The position numbers and the translations under genes are program-made. The notes beneath the pieces are model-generated. The model was not told where the DNA came from. It made no database searches and worked only from the letters and a program-made list of their open reading frames with translations. This document shows, piece after piece, positions 5,768 through 14,353 of a DNA stretch of 32,500 bases (position 1 is its first letter; every line of letters starts with the position of its first letter). Source of the DNA: an uncultured Bacilli bacterium (lineage in GTDB: Bacteria > Bacillota_I > Bacilli_A > RF39 > UBA660); contig CALVKN010000012.1 in assembly GCA_944332715.1 (NCBI GenBank), positions 1-32,500 of the forward strand, read 5' to 3'.

Positions 5768-8091
5768 TCAACTATTGATAGGTTGTTATTTTTAATATGT
5801 TCTATAAATCTTTCTTTGAAATTTGTTAAATCTTTTTGTTCAAGAGTCTTAGTATTACTTCCAAGGATATAACGAATTGTATATTTGTTTTCATAAGTTC
5901 CAACTAGTGAATATCCTTTAGTTAGATTGCTCTTGAATTCGTTTAAAACTTGTTTTAAATTATCATATTTAGTACCACTTGGCATGATGATTGTGTAGTC
6001 TAGTTCAACTGTTGGATATTTACTTACTTCTGTTGCAAGCTTTTGAACAGGAGTAATATTAACATATTTATCAAAATCAATATCTACACATACTAATGCT
6101 TTTTTCTTAGCAAGTTTATTAGTAATTGATTTATTTAAAACATTTATTTCTCCAAGTTTAGTGTTATCTATGTTAATAACTTTACCTAATGAAGCATCGT
6201 AATATGATTTTTCATTAACATTGTTAGTAAATTCAACTGTTTTATTTTTTAACATTTTAAATAAATATTTAACAACTTGTTTTGCTTGCATGTAGATGCT
6301 TTCAATATTTTTTTCATCATCAGCTAGTATGATACTTAATACTCTTTTATTTTCATTATTTTCAATAATTGTTGCTATTTCAAAGATATTAAATTTGTGA
6401 TAATTTTTAAAGTTAGATGCAACAATATTTAGAAGGGAAAAACTTAAGTCATCACGTAAGATGTTATTTTCGCTTTTACCAATTAGTTTAACTCCTGTTT
6501 TTTCAACTCCTAGAGTTTTTAGAGTTTCTGTATCATACCAAATATAACTATTTACTTCATGCATATCATATTTTTCAGCAAGTAAATGTTTTGCTTCATA
6601 TTCTTGATTGTAAATTGTTTCGTGTTCAGTTATTGTTAAATCAAGTTTTAGTGGTTTAGCAACAAAGTTTTCAAGACCGTACATACGAGCAATTTCTTCG
6701 ATTAAGTCTTGTTCAATAGAAACATCTTTAGTTGCCCGATATGTTGGAACTGTTACTTCATATGAATCTTCATTTACTTTAACAGTAAATCCAAGTCTTT
6801 CTAATATGCTTGATACTACTTCATCACTTAAAGTTCTTCCCATATAGATGCTTAGTAAGTTTTTATGAAGAGTAATATGACCAACAGATAGTGGTGTTGG
6901 ATATACATCTGTTAGGTTTGATGCAATAACTAAATCAGGGTTTTCTTTCTTAAGTAAATAGAGTAATCTTTTGATAGCAACATCAGTCATATTTGGATCA
7001 AGAGATTTTTCATATCTTGCACTAGCTTCAGTACGAAGACCTAGAGCAACTGCAGTTTTTCTGATAGATCCCGCATTAAAGTTAGCACTTTCTAGGAATA
7101 TGGAATCGGTATCACTTAGAATTTCACTATCTAAACCACCCATTACACCGGCGATACCAAAATATTTATCACCATTTTTAATCATTAGGTTATCTTTAGT
7201 TAATTTTCTCTCTACACCATCAAGGGTTGTGTATGTATCACCATCATTTGCTAGACCAACTTCAATTTTTTTAACAACTCGAGAATCAAAAGCGTGCATT
7301 GGTTGACCTAATTCAAGCATTAAATAGTTGGTTAAGTCAACGAATAATGATATAGAACGCATTCCAACATAATAAAGGAAAATTTGCATATCTAGTGGTG
7401 TTTTATTATTATTTAAGTTATCTACTTTTAATCCAGTATAACGATAGCAAAGATTTGGATCCTTGATAGTTATTTCTAAGTCTTTTTTATCATTTTTGAC
7501 CTCTTCAATATCAAGTGGTAAAAGTTCATGTTCTGTTATAGCAGCAATTTCACGAGCTATACCATAATGCCCCCATAAATCAGGGCGATTAGTTAGGGAT
7601 TTGTTATCAATTTCAACAATGATATCGTTGATAGGTAGGTAGTCTTTAACATCAGTACCAACTGGAGCATCATCAGGAAACTCAAGTATACCATCGTGAT
7701 TATCAGATATACCTAATTCACGACCGCTACAGCACATACCATTTGATAAAATTCCACGTAAAGGTCTAGGTTTTATTTCAACGCCATCGATGTGTCCTCC
7801 GGCCTTTACATATGCTGTCTTTAAACCAACTCGGACATTTGGGGCACCACAAACTACTTGAATTGGTTCACTCTCACCACAAGCAACCATTAAAACATGC
7901 ATGTGGTCACTATCAGGATGATCTTCACACTTTATAATTTCAGCAATTACAACATTATCTATTTGGTCACCAACTTTTTTAACGCCTTCTACTTCAGCAG
8001 TACGAATAGTAAAAGTATCCCAAATATTTAGAAAGTCAATGTCTTCACTATTTTTAATATGGCTTTTTAATTTATTACATGATATTAACAT
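5764..8091 (-). CDS. pheT: Phenylalanine-tRNA ligase beta subunit
   Basis: This 775-residue protein is the beta chain of the alpha2-beta2 synthetase that charges tRNA-Phe. Recognisable parts: the N-terminal EMAP-type tRNA-binding domain at about 40-150 (HPDSDHMHVL, QVVCGAPNV), the B3/B4 editing region with SLTNRPDLWGHYG and LDGVERKL, the B5 region (LSDEVVSSILERLGFTV) and the C-terminal anticodon-binding fold near 690-775. Length is close to the usual ~800. AAGGAGG lies 7 bases before ATG 8091 and the gene starts 12 bases after pheS. The TGA stop overlaps the next start (ATGA). It is expressed from the pheS T-box leader. The TGA stop is evidence against the Mycoplasma code. Confidence 0.95.
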   Translation of the reverse strand: MLISCNKLKSHIKNSEDIDFLNIWDTFTIRTAEVEGVKKVGDQIDNVVIAEIIKCEDHPDSDHMHVLMVACGESEPIQVVCGAPNVRVGLKTAYVKAGGHIDGVEIKPRPLRGILSNGMCCSGRELGISDNHDGILEFPDDAPVGTDVKDYLPINDIIVEIDNKSLTNRPDLWGHYGIAREIAAITEHELLPLDIEEVKNDKKDLEITIKDPNLCYRYTGLKVDNLNNNKTPLDMQIFLYYVGMRSISLFVDLTNYLMLELGQPMHAFDSRVVKKIEVGLANDGDTYTTLDGVERKLTKDNLMIKNGDKYFGIAGVMGGLDSEILSDTDSIFLESANFNAGSIRKTAVALGLRTEASARYEKSLDPNMTDVAIKRLLYLLKKENPDLVIASNLTDVYPTPLSVGHITLHKNLLSIYMGRTLSDEVVSSILERLGFTVKVNEDSYEVTVPTYRATKDVSIEQDLIEEIARMYGLENFVAKPLKLDLTITEHETIYNQEYEAKHLLAEKYDMHEVNSYIWYDTETLKTLGVEKTGVKLIGKSENNILRDDLSFSLLNIVASNFKNYHKFNIFEIATIIENNENKRVLSIILADDEKNIESIYMQAKQVVKYLFKMLKNKTVEFTNNVNEKSYYDASLGKVINIDNTKLGEINVLNKSITNKLAKKKALVCVDIDFDKYVNITPVQKLATEVSKYPTVELDYTIIMPSGTKYDNLKQVLNEFKSNLTKGYSLVGTYENKYTIRYILGSNTKTLEQKDLTNFKERFIEHIKNNNLSIVE

Positions 8092-8103
8092 TATTTAACC
8101 TCC

Positions 8104-9111
8104 TTACTTTATATCAAAGTTCTTAAGATAGCGAATGTCACCAGAGTTAAGAACACGGATATCACTTATTTTATATTTCATCATAGCAAGTCTAGTAAGA
8201 CCAATACCAAAGGCAAAACCGGTATATTTTTTCGGATCTATTCCACCAGCACGTAAGACATTTGGATGAACCATACCGCAACCAATAAGTTCTATCCAGC
8301 CGCCATTCTTACAAGTTGGGCATCCTTTTCCACCACAGATTACACAACTCATATCCATTTCATAACTAGGTTCAGTAAATGGGAAGAATCCTGGACGAAG
8401 TCTTACTTTTAAATCTGTTTTAAACACTTCACTTAGAAGTTCTTGCATAACATACATCAAATTTTCAATGGATATACTCTCATCGATTACCATACCTTCA
8501 ATTTGAAAGAAAGTATTTTCATGATTAGCATCTAAGTCTTCATTTCTAAATGTTCTACCTGGTGCACAAATACGAAGTGGAGCACCGTAGTTTTCCATTC
8601 CTCGAATTTGATTATCACTAGTTTGAGTACGAAGAAGCATACCATTATCTAAGTAATATGTGTCTTGCATATCTCTGGCAGGATGGTCTTTTGGAACATT
8701 TAATGCCTCAAAGTTATAGTATTCTGATTCCATTTCGGGACCACTTACTGCCGTAAAGCCCATTTTCTTTAAAGCATCAGTTACTTCTTTAGCAACAATT
8801 GTTACCGGGTGCAAAGATCCATTTTCAACATCATAATCTAGAGTGTCATCAAAAGTTATATTAACTTTATTTTCTAACGCTTCAAGACTTGATGCAACAA
8901 TACTTTCCATTTCCTTTTTGGTATTATTTATTAAACTACCATATTTTCTTTTGTCATCAACACTCATATCTTTTAAGCTACTTAGTATTTCACTAATACG
9001 ACTTTTTTTTCCAACATATTTAGATTTAACATTTAATATATCAGCTTCTTTGGTAGATTTTGCTAGTTCACTTTTTAAACTAGCAATTAAACTTTCTAAT
9101 TCTTTTTCCAT
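8104..9111 (-). CDS. pheS: Phenylalanine-tRNA ligase alpha subunit
   Basis: The 335-residue catalytic chain of the Phe synthetase. An N-terminal coiled coil (about 1-85) binds tRNA and is followed by the class II core: HPARDMQDTYY (motif 2 region), RIxAPGRTFRNED, NTFFQIEGMVID, and motif 3 within GFAFGIGLTRLAMM near the C-terminus. The four Cys of CVICGGKGCPTC suggest a metal-binding knuckle, seen in some bacterial PheS. The start is ATG 9111, with GAAGGAGG six bases upstream. An upstream in-frame ATG (9141) lies inside the T-box terminator and is rejected. It is first gene of the pheS-pheT-zincin operon. Confidence 0.95.
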   Translation of the reverse strand: MEKELESLIASLKSELAKSTKEADILNVKSKYVGKKSRISEILSSLKDMSVDDKRKYGSLINNTKKEMESIVASSLEALENKVNITFDDTLDYDVENGSLHPVTIVAKEVTDALKKMGFTAVSGPEMESEYYNFEALNVPKDHPARDMQDTYYLDNGMLLRTQTSDNQIRGMENYGAPLRICAPGRTFRNEDLDANHENTFFQIEGMVIDESISIENLMYVMQELLSEVFKTDLKVRLRPGFFPFTEPSYEMDMSCVICGGKGCPTCKNGGWIELIGCGMVHPNVLRAGGIDPKKYTGFAFGIGLTRLAMMKYKISDIRVLNSGDIRYLKNFDIK

Positions 9112-9124
9112 ATTTTCCTCCTTC

Positions 9125-9320
9125 AAAAATAAAAAGTTCATAAACTAATTAAGGACGAGCATGGCCCGCGGTACCACCTTAGTTTATGAACTTTATTCAT
9201 ACGCTTTAACTGATAAGGGAGTTATCCCGGAAAGTATTCATCAAGTGAAATTCATTTTATTATCATCATTAAAATATTCTCAGCTACATATTTTATCTCT
9301 GTTAAGACTTTATAATAAAA
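9125..9320 (-). promoter_or_regulatory. T-box riboswitch leader (Phe) of pheST
   Basis: Minus strand: the T-box core AAGGTGGTACCGCGG occupies 9180-9166, with UGGU to pair the uncharged tRNA-Phe end. The terminator pairs 9193-9179 with 9148-9134 (15 bp) and ends in TTTATTTTT. AGAGATAAAAT and CTGAGAA near 9300-9275 fit the start of stem I. A UUC triplet followed by A at 9249-9247 is the likely Phe specifier. Uncharged tRNA-Phe should favour the antiterminator and raise pheST transcription. I see a -10 (TATTAT, 9317-9312) but no good -35, so the exact start is uncertain. Confidence 0.88.
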
Positions 9321-9344
9321 CTACTAAATTGAATCATCATACTT

Positions 9345-10697
9345 CTAATGTTTTTTCTTTTTCTTATTTGTTTTTTGATTTTTTGATTTTTCTACTTCTG
9401 GGTCTTCCCTTACCTCAGTAGTTTCTTCAGATTTAACATCCAAAGTTTTTACTTCCTTTTTCTTATCTATCCAACCCTTGCCTTCAACTACACGAGCAAC
9501 CATCATTGAACAAACAGAGTCACCAGTTACATTAAGTAAAGTTGCTGGTGCATCTATTATTGTAGCAACAATTGTCAAAATTGGCAAGGCCGCAACAGGA
9601 TAACCCATCATTGTGATGATTAACATTTCAGAAATTGTACCACCACCGATAGGTACAGCAGTTACTAGAAGTGTTGCTACTAGGGCAATTCCTATAACTT
9701 GAGCAACATCACCAAATGTTGAAAGTGATGTTCCAAACAGACAAACTAGGAACATTATTTTGAAAGCACTACCCATTGATGAACCATCTTTATGGAAACT
9801 TGTTCCTAATGGTACAGTTGTTTCAGCAATGTCATTTGGTACACCCATTTTTTTAGTACATTCAACATTTACTGGAACACTTGCTGCAGATGAACAAGTA
9901 CCTAATGCTGTTAATGCTGATGGTAAAATATTTTTCCAAAATGCCTTTATACCTTTTTTGCCCGCAGCAATATAAGCATAAATGCTATAGAATATAAACA
10001 TAAATAATAAACTTACAACTAAGTAAACTACAAATGTTTTTAAGAAACCAACGGCGATGACACTACCAAGAGTTCCAACTAAAGCTGCAAAGTAGCAACC
10101 AAGACCGATTGGAGCATAATACATAATTATTTCAATTAGTTTATACATTACTTCACTACATGAATCTAGTAGTTCAGATACTTTTCTACCCTTTTCTCCA
10201 CTCTTATTAATAGCAATACCTACTAGAAGTGATATAACTATTAAAGCAATTAGATTGTCTGTTGAAAGTAAGTTGACAAATTGATTTGTCGATAATACAT
10301 TAACAGTCCTTTCTAATAGATTTAGTTCTACTTCTTCAGTAACACTATCATCAAATACTTCACGAATTGCATCTGTATCTTCCGGATTAACTAGCTCAAT
10401 TGCAGATGTTGTAATGTATCCAACAATTACAGCAATTATAGATGTTATTAAGAATATTACTATTGTACTTATTAAAATCTTACCTAATCTCTTGCGTTCA
10501 TTGATCTTTGAAATTGAAGATGTAATCGTAAAGAATATTAATGGAACAATTATGACAAGTAATAGATTTAAGAATAAATCACCGAGTGGTTTTACGATTT
10601 CGGCTTTTTCCTTAAATATTAAGCCACAGATTGCTCCGATAACTACAAAGCCCAATAATATTAAAGTACTTTTGTAGTTCTTTAAGACTTTTTTCAC
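9345..10697 (-). CDS. DAACS-family Na+/H+-coupled amino-acid or dicarboxylate symporter
   Basis: The 450-residue inner-membrane transporter of the GltPh/GltP/SstT family has about eight helices and two re-entrant hairpins. Hairpin 1 shows the serine-rich SSAASVPV. The helix-7 NMDGT motif is altered to HKDGS. Helix 8 reads IDAPATLLNVTGDSVC: residues matching GltPh Asp394, Thr398, Asn401 and Asp405 are kept, but Arg397, which holds the side-chain carboxylate of Asp/Glu, is Ala. That favours a neutral amino acid or other substrate over glutamate. The C-terminus is a charged, Lys-rich tail of about 40 residues ending in KKKKKH. The start is GTG with AAGGAGG seven bases upstream. It is a single gene directly upstream of the pheS T-box. 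Confidence 0.85.
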   Translation of the reverse strand: MKKVLKNYKSTLILLGFVVIGAICGLIFKEKAEIVKPLGDLFLNLLLVIIVPLIFFTITSSISKINERKRLGKILISTIVIFLITSIIAVIVGYITTSAIELVNPEDTDAIREVFDDSVTEEVELNLLERTVNVLSTNQFVNLLSTDNLIALIVISLLVGIAINKSGEKGRKVSELLDSCSEVMYKLIEIIMYYAPIGLGCYFAALVGTLGSVIAVGFLKTFVVYLVVSLLFMFIFYSIYAYIAAGKKGIKAFWKNILPSALTALGTCSSAASVPVNVECTKKMGVPNDIAETTVPLGTSFHKDGSSMGSAFKIMFLVCLFGTSLSTFGDVAQVIGIALVATLLVTAVPIGGGTISEMLIITMMGYPVAALPILTIVATIIDAPATLLNVTGDSVCSMMVARVVEGKGWIDKKKEVKTLDVKSEETTEVREDPEVEKSKNQKTNKKKKKH

Positions 10698-10720
10698 AAA
10701 ATCCCTCCTTAATTACCACA

Positions 10721-10749
10721 ATCTTATCACATTATATTTTTTTAGTCAA
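10721..10749 (-). promoter_or_regulatory. Promoter of the DAACS symporter gene
   Basis: TTGACT at 10749-10744, 17-base spacer, TAAGAT at 10726-10721 on the minus strand. A TATAAT inside the spacer has no -35 at proper distance. Confidence 0.5.
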
Positions 10750-10795
10750 TTTTTATGACAATCCAATGTAAATTAAACTTTACATGTTTTTGCGT

Positions 10796-10823
10796 AAAGA
10801 AAAAGCAGAAGTTATTCTTCTAC
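10796..10823 (-). terminator. Terminator of the signal-peptidase gene
   Basis: GTAGAAG (10823-10817) pairs with CTTCTGC (10811-10805), five-base loop, followed by TTTTTC. The stop codon of the gene is inside the stem. Confidence 0.65.
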
Positions 10824-11626
10824 TTTAGTTTTGGTAAGTCATCTAAATCGACTTCTTCATCATATGAATCAAAAATATTTTTAGGTAAGTCAGATGACGG
10901 AGGAGTTTCTTTAACAGTTATTTGAGGATTTTCTGGTTGGGGTGTATAACCTAATAATTTTGGTTTAGTTCCAAATAAAGGGCGTAACATTAATTCTTTA
11001 AATTTACTTGGTTTATTATTGTTCTTATTATTAGGATTTTTTTCTTGTTTTAATTTAATCAAACGATAAATATCTTTAAAAATTATGTATAGCGCTGGTA
11101 TCATAATAAGGAATAACCAACCATAGGAACTAGCAAGGAAAAACTGAACTCTTCCTAACCCTGGAATTCGAAGCGCTACTTTTCCAATAATTTGATTAAA
11201 TGATACCGTAGTACTATCTTCAACTAAGTTAAAATCTCCTTTTGTTTGATAATTATATGTTCCATCACTATTTTTAATAATTGAAATAACCCGGTGAGTA
11301 ATTGTTCCGCCGTGGACTTCTGGTGCATCAGAATAAAAAGTTATAACATCACCAATTTTTATGTCTTCAGGATTATCAACACGAACATCTACTACAACAT
11401 CATAAACATTTATATTGGGTGTCATACTACCACTAATTATTGTATAAAGAGCAAATTTAGGTTCATATTTACCACCACTCACAACATATATTTTGGTAGC
11501 AATAAAATAATAAAGTAAGAATATGGCACAAATTACCAACAATGCAAAAACTGTCCAACTAATTATTGTGGACAAAAGTTTTAGTATTTCGCGAAATGTT
11601 AGTTTTTGCTTAACTTCGGTATTCAT
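10820..11626 (-). CDS. Signal peptidase I, SipW/ER type (S26B)
   Basis: A 268-residue membrane signal peptidase. An N-terminal helix (about 20-45) precedes SGSMTP with the catalytic Ser67, and THRV supplies His111 where ordinary bacterial type I enzymes have Lys. That Ser-His pair defines the SipW/archaeal/ER branch, which in Bacilli often processes special substrates such as biofilm or pilus-like proteins. GDVITF, box D-like, precedes the His. A second helix lies near 165-185. The last ~80 residues are a cytoplasmic, Lys/Pro/Asn-rich, probably disordered tail ending in an acidic DDLPKLK, an extension SipW lacks. AGGGAAG precedes ATG 11626. It is a single gene, and no obvious substrate gene adjoins it. 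Confidence 0.82.
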   Translation of the reverse strand: MNTEVKQKLTFREILKLLSTIISWTVFALLVICAIFLLYYFIATKIYVVSGGKYEPKFALYTIISGSMTPNINVYDVVVDVRVDNPEDIKIGDVITFYSDAPEVHGGTITHRVISIIKNSDGTYNYQTKGDFNLVEDSTTVSFNQIIGKVALRIPGLGRVQFFLASSYGWLFLIMIPALYIIFKDIYRLIKLKQEKNPNNKNNNKPSKFKELMLRPLFGTKPKLLGYTPQPENPQITVKETPPSSDLPKNIFDSYDEEVDLDDLPKLK

Positions 11627-11649
11627 ACCACACTTCCCTATTCTTTTTT

Positions 11650-11678
11650 ATTATAACCAAATATTCGACAAATAGCAA
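11650..11678 (-). promoter_or_regulatory. Promoter of the SipW-like gene with a 0A-box-like site
   Basis: TTGCTA at 11678-11673, 17-base spacer, TATAAT at 11655-11650. The spacer contains TGTCGAA (minus strand, 11670-11664), an exact Spo0A-box core, where a bound regulator would block RNA polymerase. Confidence 0.55.
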
Positions 11679-11723
11679 TATATCTTGACAAATAACGAGT
11701 CAAATTGTAGACAATTTTTACCA

Positions 11724-13280
11724 CTAAGTATTAAGTTTTTCAAATATTTTAAATCCCACTATTTGCAAGAATAAAACTAATATGAATGATACTATTATAA
11801 AACTTATAAATAGTAAAAATATATAATTATTTGGAAAAGTATTGCATTTATACACTATGAATAATCCTATAAGAAGGCCAGTAATTACTGTGATAAATGA
11901 TGATGCACTTTGTTTAATTACTTTAATTTCGCTTTTCCAAGAAAAGTTAGGAAATACTAAATTTATTACTAAACCATATAAACTTATAAATAAGCCACTT
12001 GATAAAATAATCATGATTATTTCTATATTGGTTTTTAAAGTAAGGTTTAAAGAAAAATTAAATATAACAAGGGAAATAAATGATGCAATTAAAATTATAA
12101 TATAGTTACTTAAAACTTTACTTTGCCATATTTTACTAAACTTTATAGGTAACATTTTTAAAATGTAGATTCTTTTTCCTTCTAACGATATCAACGATGA
12201 AGTAGTTGAACTTAAAAGTATAAAAAATGCAAATATTATAGGAAGATATTTAATTAGGGTATCTTCAGTTAGAGCAATATTTTCTATATCGTTGATATTA
12301 ACAAAAAATAGTATAATAGGAATTAATATAAGTAAAATAAGTCCTATACAAGAATTAAGGAGAAAGTTTGGAGAACATAGAACTCTTTTTATATCCTTTT
12401 TTACGAGATTAGTAAAATAACTATGATTAGAAATATGTTTATAATTAATATTGTGATGCGTTCTAACGGCAATTTTGTTAGTTACTTTGTTATAAAATAT
12501 ACTTAAAAATATTGTTAATACAATTATGGATAAAATAGATATACCAATAAATATAAGCATAGAATGCATGTTATTATCCACAATCATGCTTGTAAAATAT
12601 TTAGTTAGAGGATAAAAACTATTAAAGAAATTATTAAAACTTTCACTTATATTAAATAGATTTAGTTCTAAATTACTATTCATTTCATAAGCAAAATAAA
12701 GACTAAAAACCATGAGGATAAGCATGAGAATGGTTTGGATTATTTTTTTATATTTAAAGTGAGTTGAAATAATTGTTATTATGCTATTTAAGAATACAGC
12801 AATAATTGTAGGAATAATTGGAATGGTTAATATAGAAATTAGGGCAAGTAATAAAAAATTAGGAGAATATGATGCAACATTAATATAAGCAATATATGCA
12901 GGAACCATTATAATAGCAATTATCAATAGGTTAAAAATATATACATTAATTAGTTTGCTTGCTACAATTATTTTTTTAGATATGGGTAGACTTGCTAGTA
13001 AATCATGATCTTTACTATTAAATATATCCATACGAAATATACTTAAAGCTAGTATAAATACACTACCAAAAGCAAAAAATTCACTTAAGGCAAGTTCAGG
13101 CATTCCCAATTTATTAAATGTAGTTACCATATAGTTTGCAAAGCGATAAATGAAAAGTCCAAGTATGCAATATAAACTTATGAAAAGTAAAATTTTTAAT
13201 AGTGATAGTATAGATGAATCGATAGATGTACGAAACTGGTTGCCAAAATTAATTTTAGTTAAGTTAATTAAGTTTGCCAT
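11724..13280 (-). CDS. ABC exporter permease subunit
   Basis: A 518-residue polytopic protein with about 12 hydrophobic segments arranged in two similar halves, low in charged residues and rich in Ile, Leu, Phe and Asn. It lacks an ATPase domain. It starts 17 bases inside the end of the upstream ABC ATPase gene, with GGAG before ATG 13280, so the two are translated together and should form one transporter. Size and topology match the putative ABC-exporter permeases of Bacillota, often linked to export of peptides or self-made antimicrobials, but the substrate cannot be read here. A central loop between the halves (about 270-300) is basic and cytoplasmic. No clear terminator follows. Confidence 0.78.
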   Translation of the reverse strand: MANLINLTKINFGNQFRTSIDSSILSLLKILLFISLYCILGLFIYRFANYMVTTFNKLGMPELALSEFFAFGSVFILALSIFRMDIFNSKDHDLLASLPISKKIIVASKLINVYIFNLLIIAIIMVPAYIAYINVASYSPNFLLLALISILTIPIIPTIIAVFLNSIITIISTHFKYKKIIQTILMLILMVFSLYFAYEMNSNLELNLFNISESFNNFFNSFYPLTKYFTSMIVDNNMHSMLIFIGISILSIIVLTIFLSIFYNKVTNKIAVRTHHNINYKHISNHSYFTNLVKKDIKRVLCSPNFLLNSCIGLILLILIPIILFFVNINDIENIALTEDTLIKYLPIIFAFFILLSSTTSSLISLEGKRIYILKMLPIKFSKIWQSKVLSNYIIILIASFISLVIFNFSLNLTLKTNIEIIMIILSSGLFISLYGLVINLVFPNFSWKSEIKVIKQSASSFITVITGLLIGLFIVYKCNTFPNNYIFLLFISFIIVSFILVLFLQIVGFKIFEKLNT

Positions 13281-13983
13281 TGTCTATCTCCATGTATATT
13301 TCTTCAAGACTTTTATTTCTTACTAAATCATCCATGTTACCGCTATAAACTAAGGAACCATTTTTTAAAATAGCTATTTTATTACATAATTTTTCAGCAA
13401 CATCTAATATATGGGTTGAAAAAATTATTGTTGCACCACTCTTTACCATTGATTTCATTTCTTCTTTTAAGTAATGCGTACTGATAGGATCAAGCCCTAC
13501 AAAAGGTTCATCTAAAATTAAAACTTTTGGGTCATGAATTAAGGCTGCAATTAAAGATATTTTTTGTTTCATACCATGAGAATATCCTCCGATTTCTTGA
13601 TTTAGAAATTCGGTCATTTCAAATAAATCACCATATTTTTTTATAAGTGCTTCTTTTTTGTCTTTTGGTACTTTAAAGACACTGGCAATGAAATTTAGAT
13701 ATTCTATGCCACGTAGATGGTCATAAACTTCGGGATTGTCGGGAATGTAAGCAATTTCTTTTTTACAGGAAATTGCCTCTTTTTTAATAGATTTACCATT
13801 GATTAAGATATCACCATCAGAAAAATCAAGTATTCCAACCATACATTTTAGTGTTGTGGTTTTGCCAGCGCCGTTGTGACCAACAAAAGCACAAATATCA
13901 CCATCATTAACTGTTAAATTGAGATTTTTTACTACATATTCTTTTTTATTATAAGCTTTAGAAAAATTATTTATTGAAATCAT
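13264..13983 (-). CDS. ABC transporter ATP-binding protein (ABC-2 type)
   Basis: A 239-residue ATPase. Walker A GHNGAGKTT is at 35-43, the Q-loop region lies near YIPDNPEVYDHL, the signature is an altered YSHGMKQK (about 134-141, for LSGGQ), Walker B is VLILDEP at 154-160 and the switch His is in STHIL. The SHGMKQK signature is usual in ABC-2/drug-type exporters. AAGGTG precedes ATG 13983. It overlaps the permease gene by 17 bases and is first in that two-gene operon, with a strong promoter at 14015-14043. Confidence 0.9.
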   Translation of the reverse strand: MISINNFSKAYNKKEYVVKNLNLTVNDGDICAFVGHNGAGKTTTLKCMVGILDFSDGDILINGKSIKKEAISCKKEIAYIPDNPEVYDHLRGIEYLNFIASVFKVPKDKKEALIKKYGDLFEMTEFLNQEIGGYSHGMKQKISLIAALIHDPKVLILDEPFVGLDPISTHYLKEEMKSMVKSGATIIFSTHILDVAEKLCNKIAILKNGSLVYSGNMDDLVRNKSLEEIYMEIDNGKLN

Positions 13984-14014
13984 AAAACCACACCTTATTA
14001 TTTATTTCAAATTC

Positions 14015-14043
14015 AGTATAACAAAAGTATGTATAGTTTGCAA
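14015..14043 (-). promoter_or_regulatory. Promoter of the ABC ATPase/permease operon
   Basis: TTGCAA at 14043-14038, 17-base spacer, TATACT at 14020-14015 preceded by TGT (extended -10). It lies immediately after the tRNA-Cys terminator. Confidence 0.65.
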
Positions 14044-14052
14044 CACCGCAAC

Positions 14053-14074
14053 AAAAAAAATCTCCGAAGAGATT
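14053..14074 (-). terminator. Terminator of tRNA-Cys
   Basis: AATCTC/GAGATT stem closed by a TTCG tetraloop at 14074-14059, followed by eight T on the minus strand. Confidence 0.8.
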
Positions 14075-14085
14075 TCAAATTTATA

Positions 14086-14160
14086 TGGAGGAACCGGCCG
14101 GATTTGAACCGGCGATCAAGGTGTTGCAGACCTACGCCTTAGCCACTTGGCTACGGTTCC
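14086..14160 (-). tRNA. tRNA-Cys (GCA)
   Basis: A 75-nt cloverleaf with encoded CCA. The acceptor pairs GGAACCG with CGGTTCC and U73 is the discriminator, an identity element of tRNA-Cys. The anticodon loop CTGCAAC gives GCA. The T arm is GCCGG-TTCAAAT-CCGGC. The outermost anticodon-stem pair (27-43) is T-T, a small irregularity. It stands alone with its own promoter and terminator. Confidence 0.95.
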
Positions 14161-14197
14161 GACATGAATGAATTAAATAATAATTCACGTACATATA

Positions 14198-14226
14198 ATT
14201 TTACACTAATGTTTTATTTTTGTCAA
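14198..14226 (-). promoter_or_regulatory. Promoter of tRNA-Cys
   Basis: Perfect TTGACA at 14226-14221, 17-base spacer, TAAAAT at 14203-14198. The stretch 14227-14353 upstream holds no other recognisable feature. Confidence 0.75.
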
Positions 14227-14353
14227 TTAGAGTAAACATTTTATATAACAGTCTATGATAAAAGAAAGAAGATTATTTAAATTTAGTAAATAGATTTTTT
14301 CAAATAAATTATTTTAGCCTTTTGTTATTATATGGTTATTTAATAAACATGTA

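Noticed and set aside
9161..9421. + strand frame of 86 codons
   Set aside because: It runs antisense through the T-box leader and the end of the symporter gene; its sequence is explained by the RNA structure.
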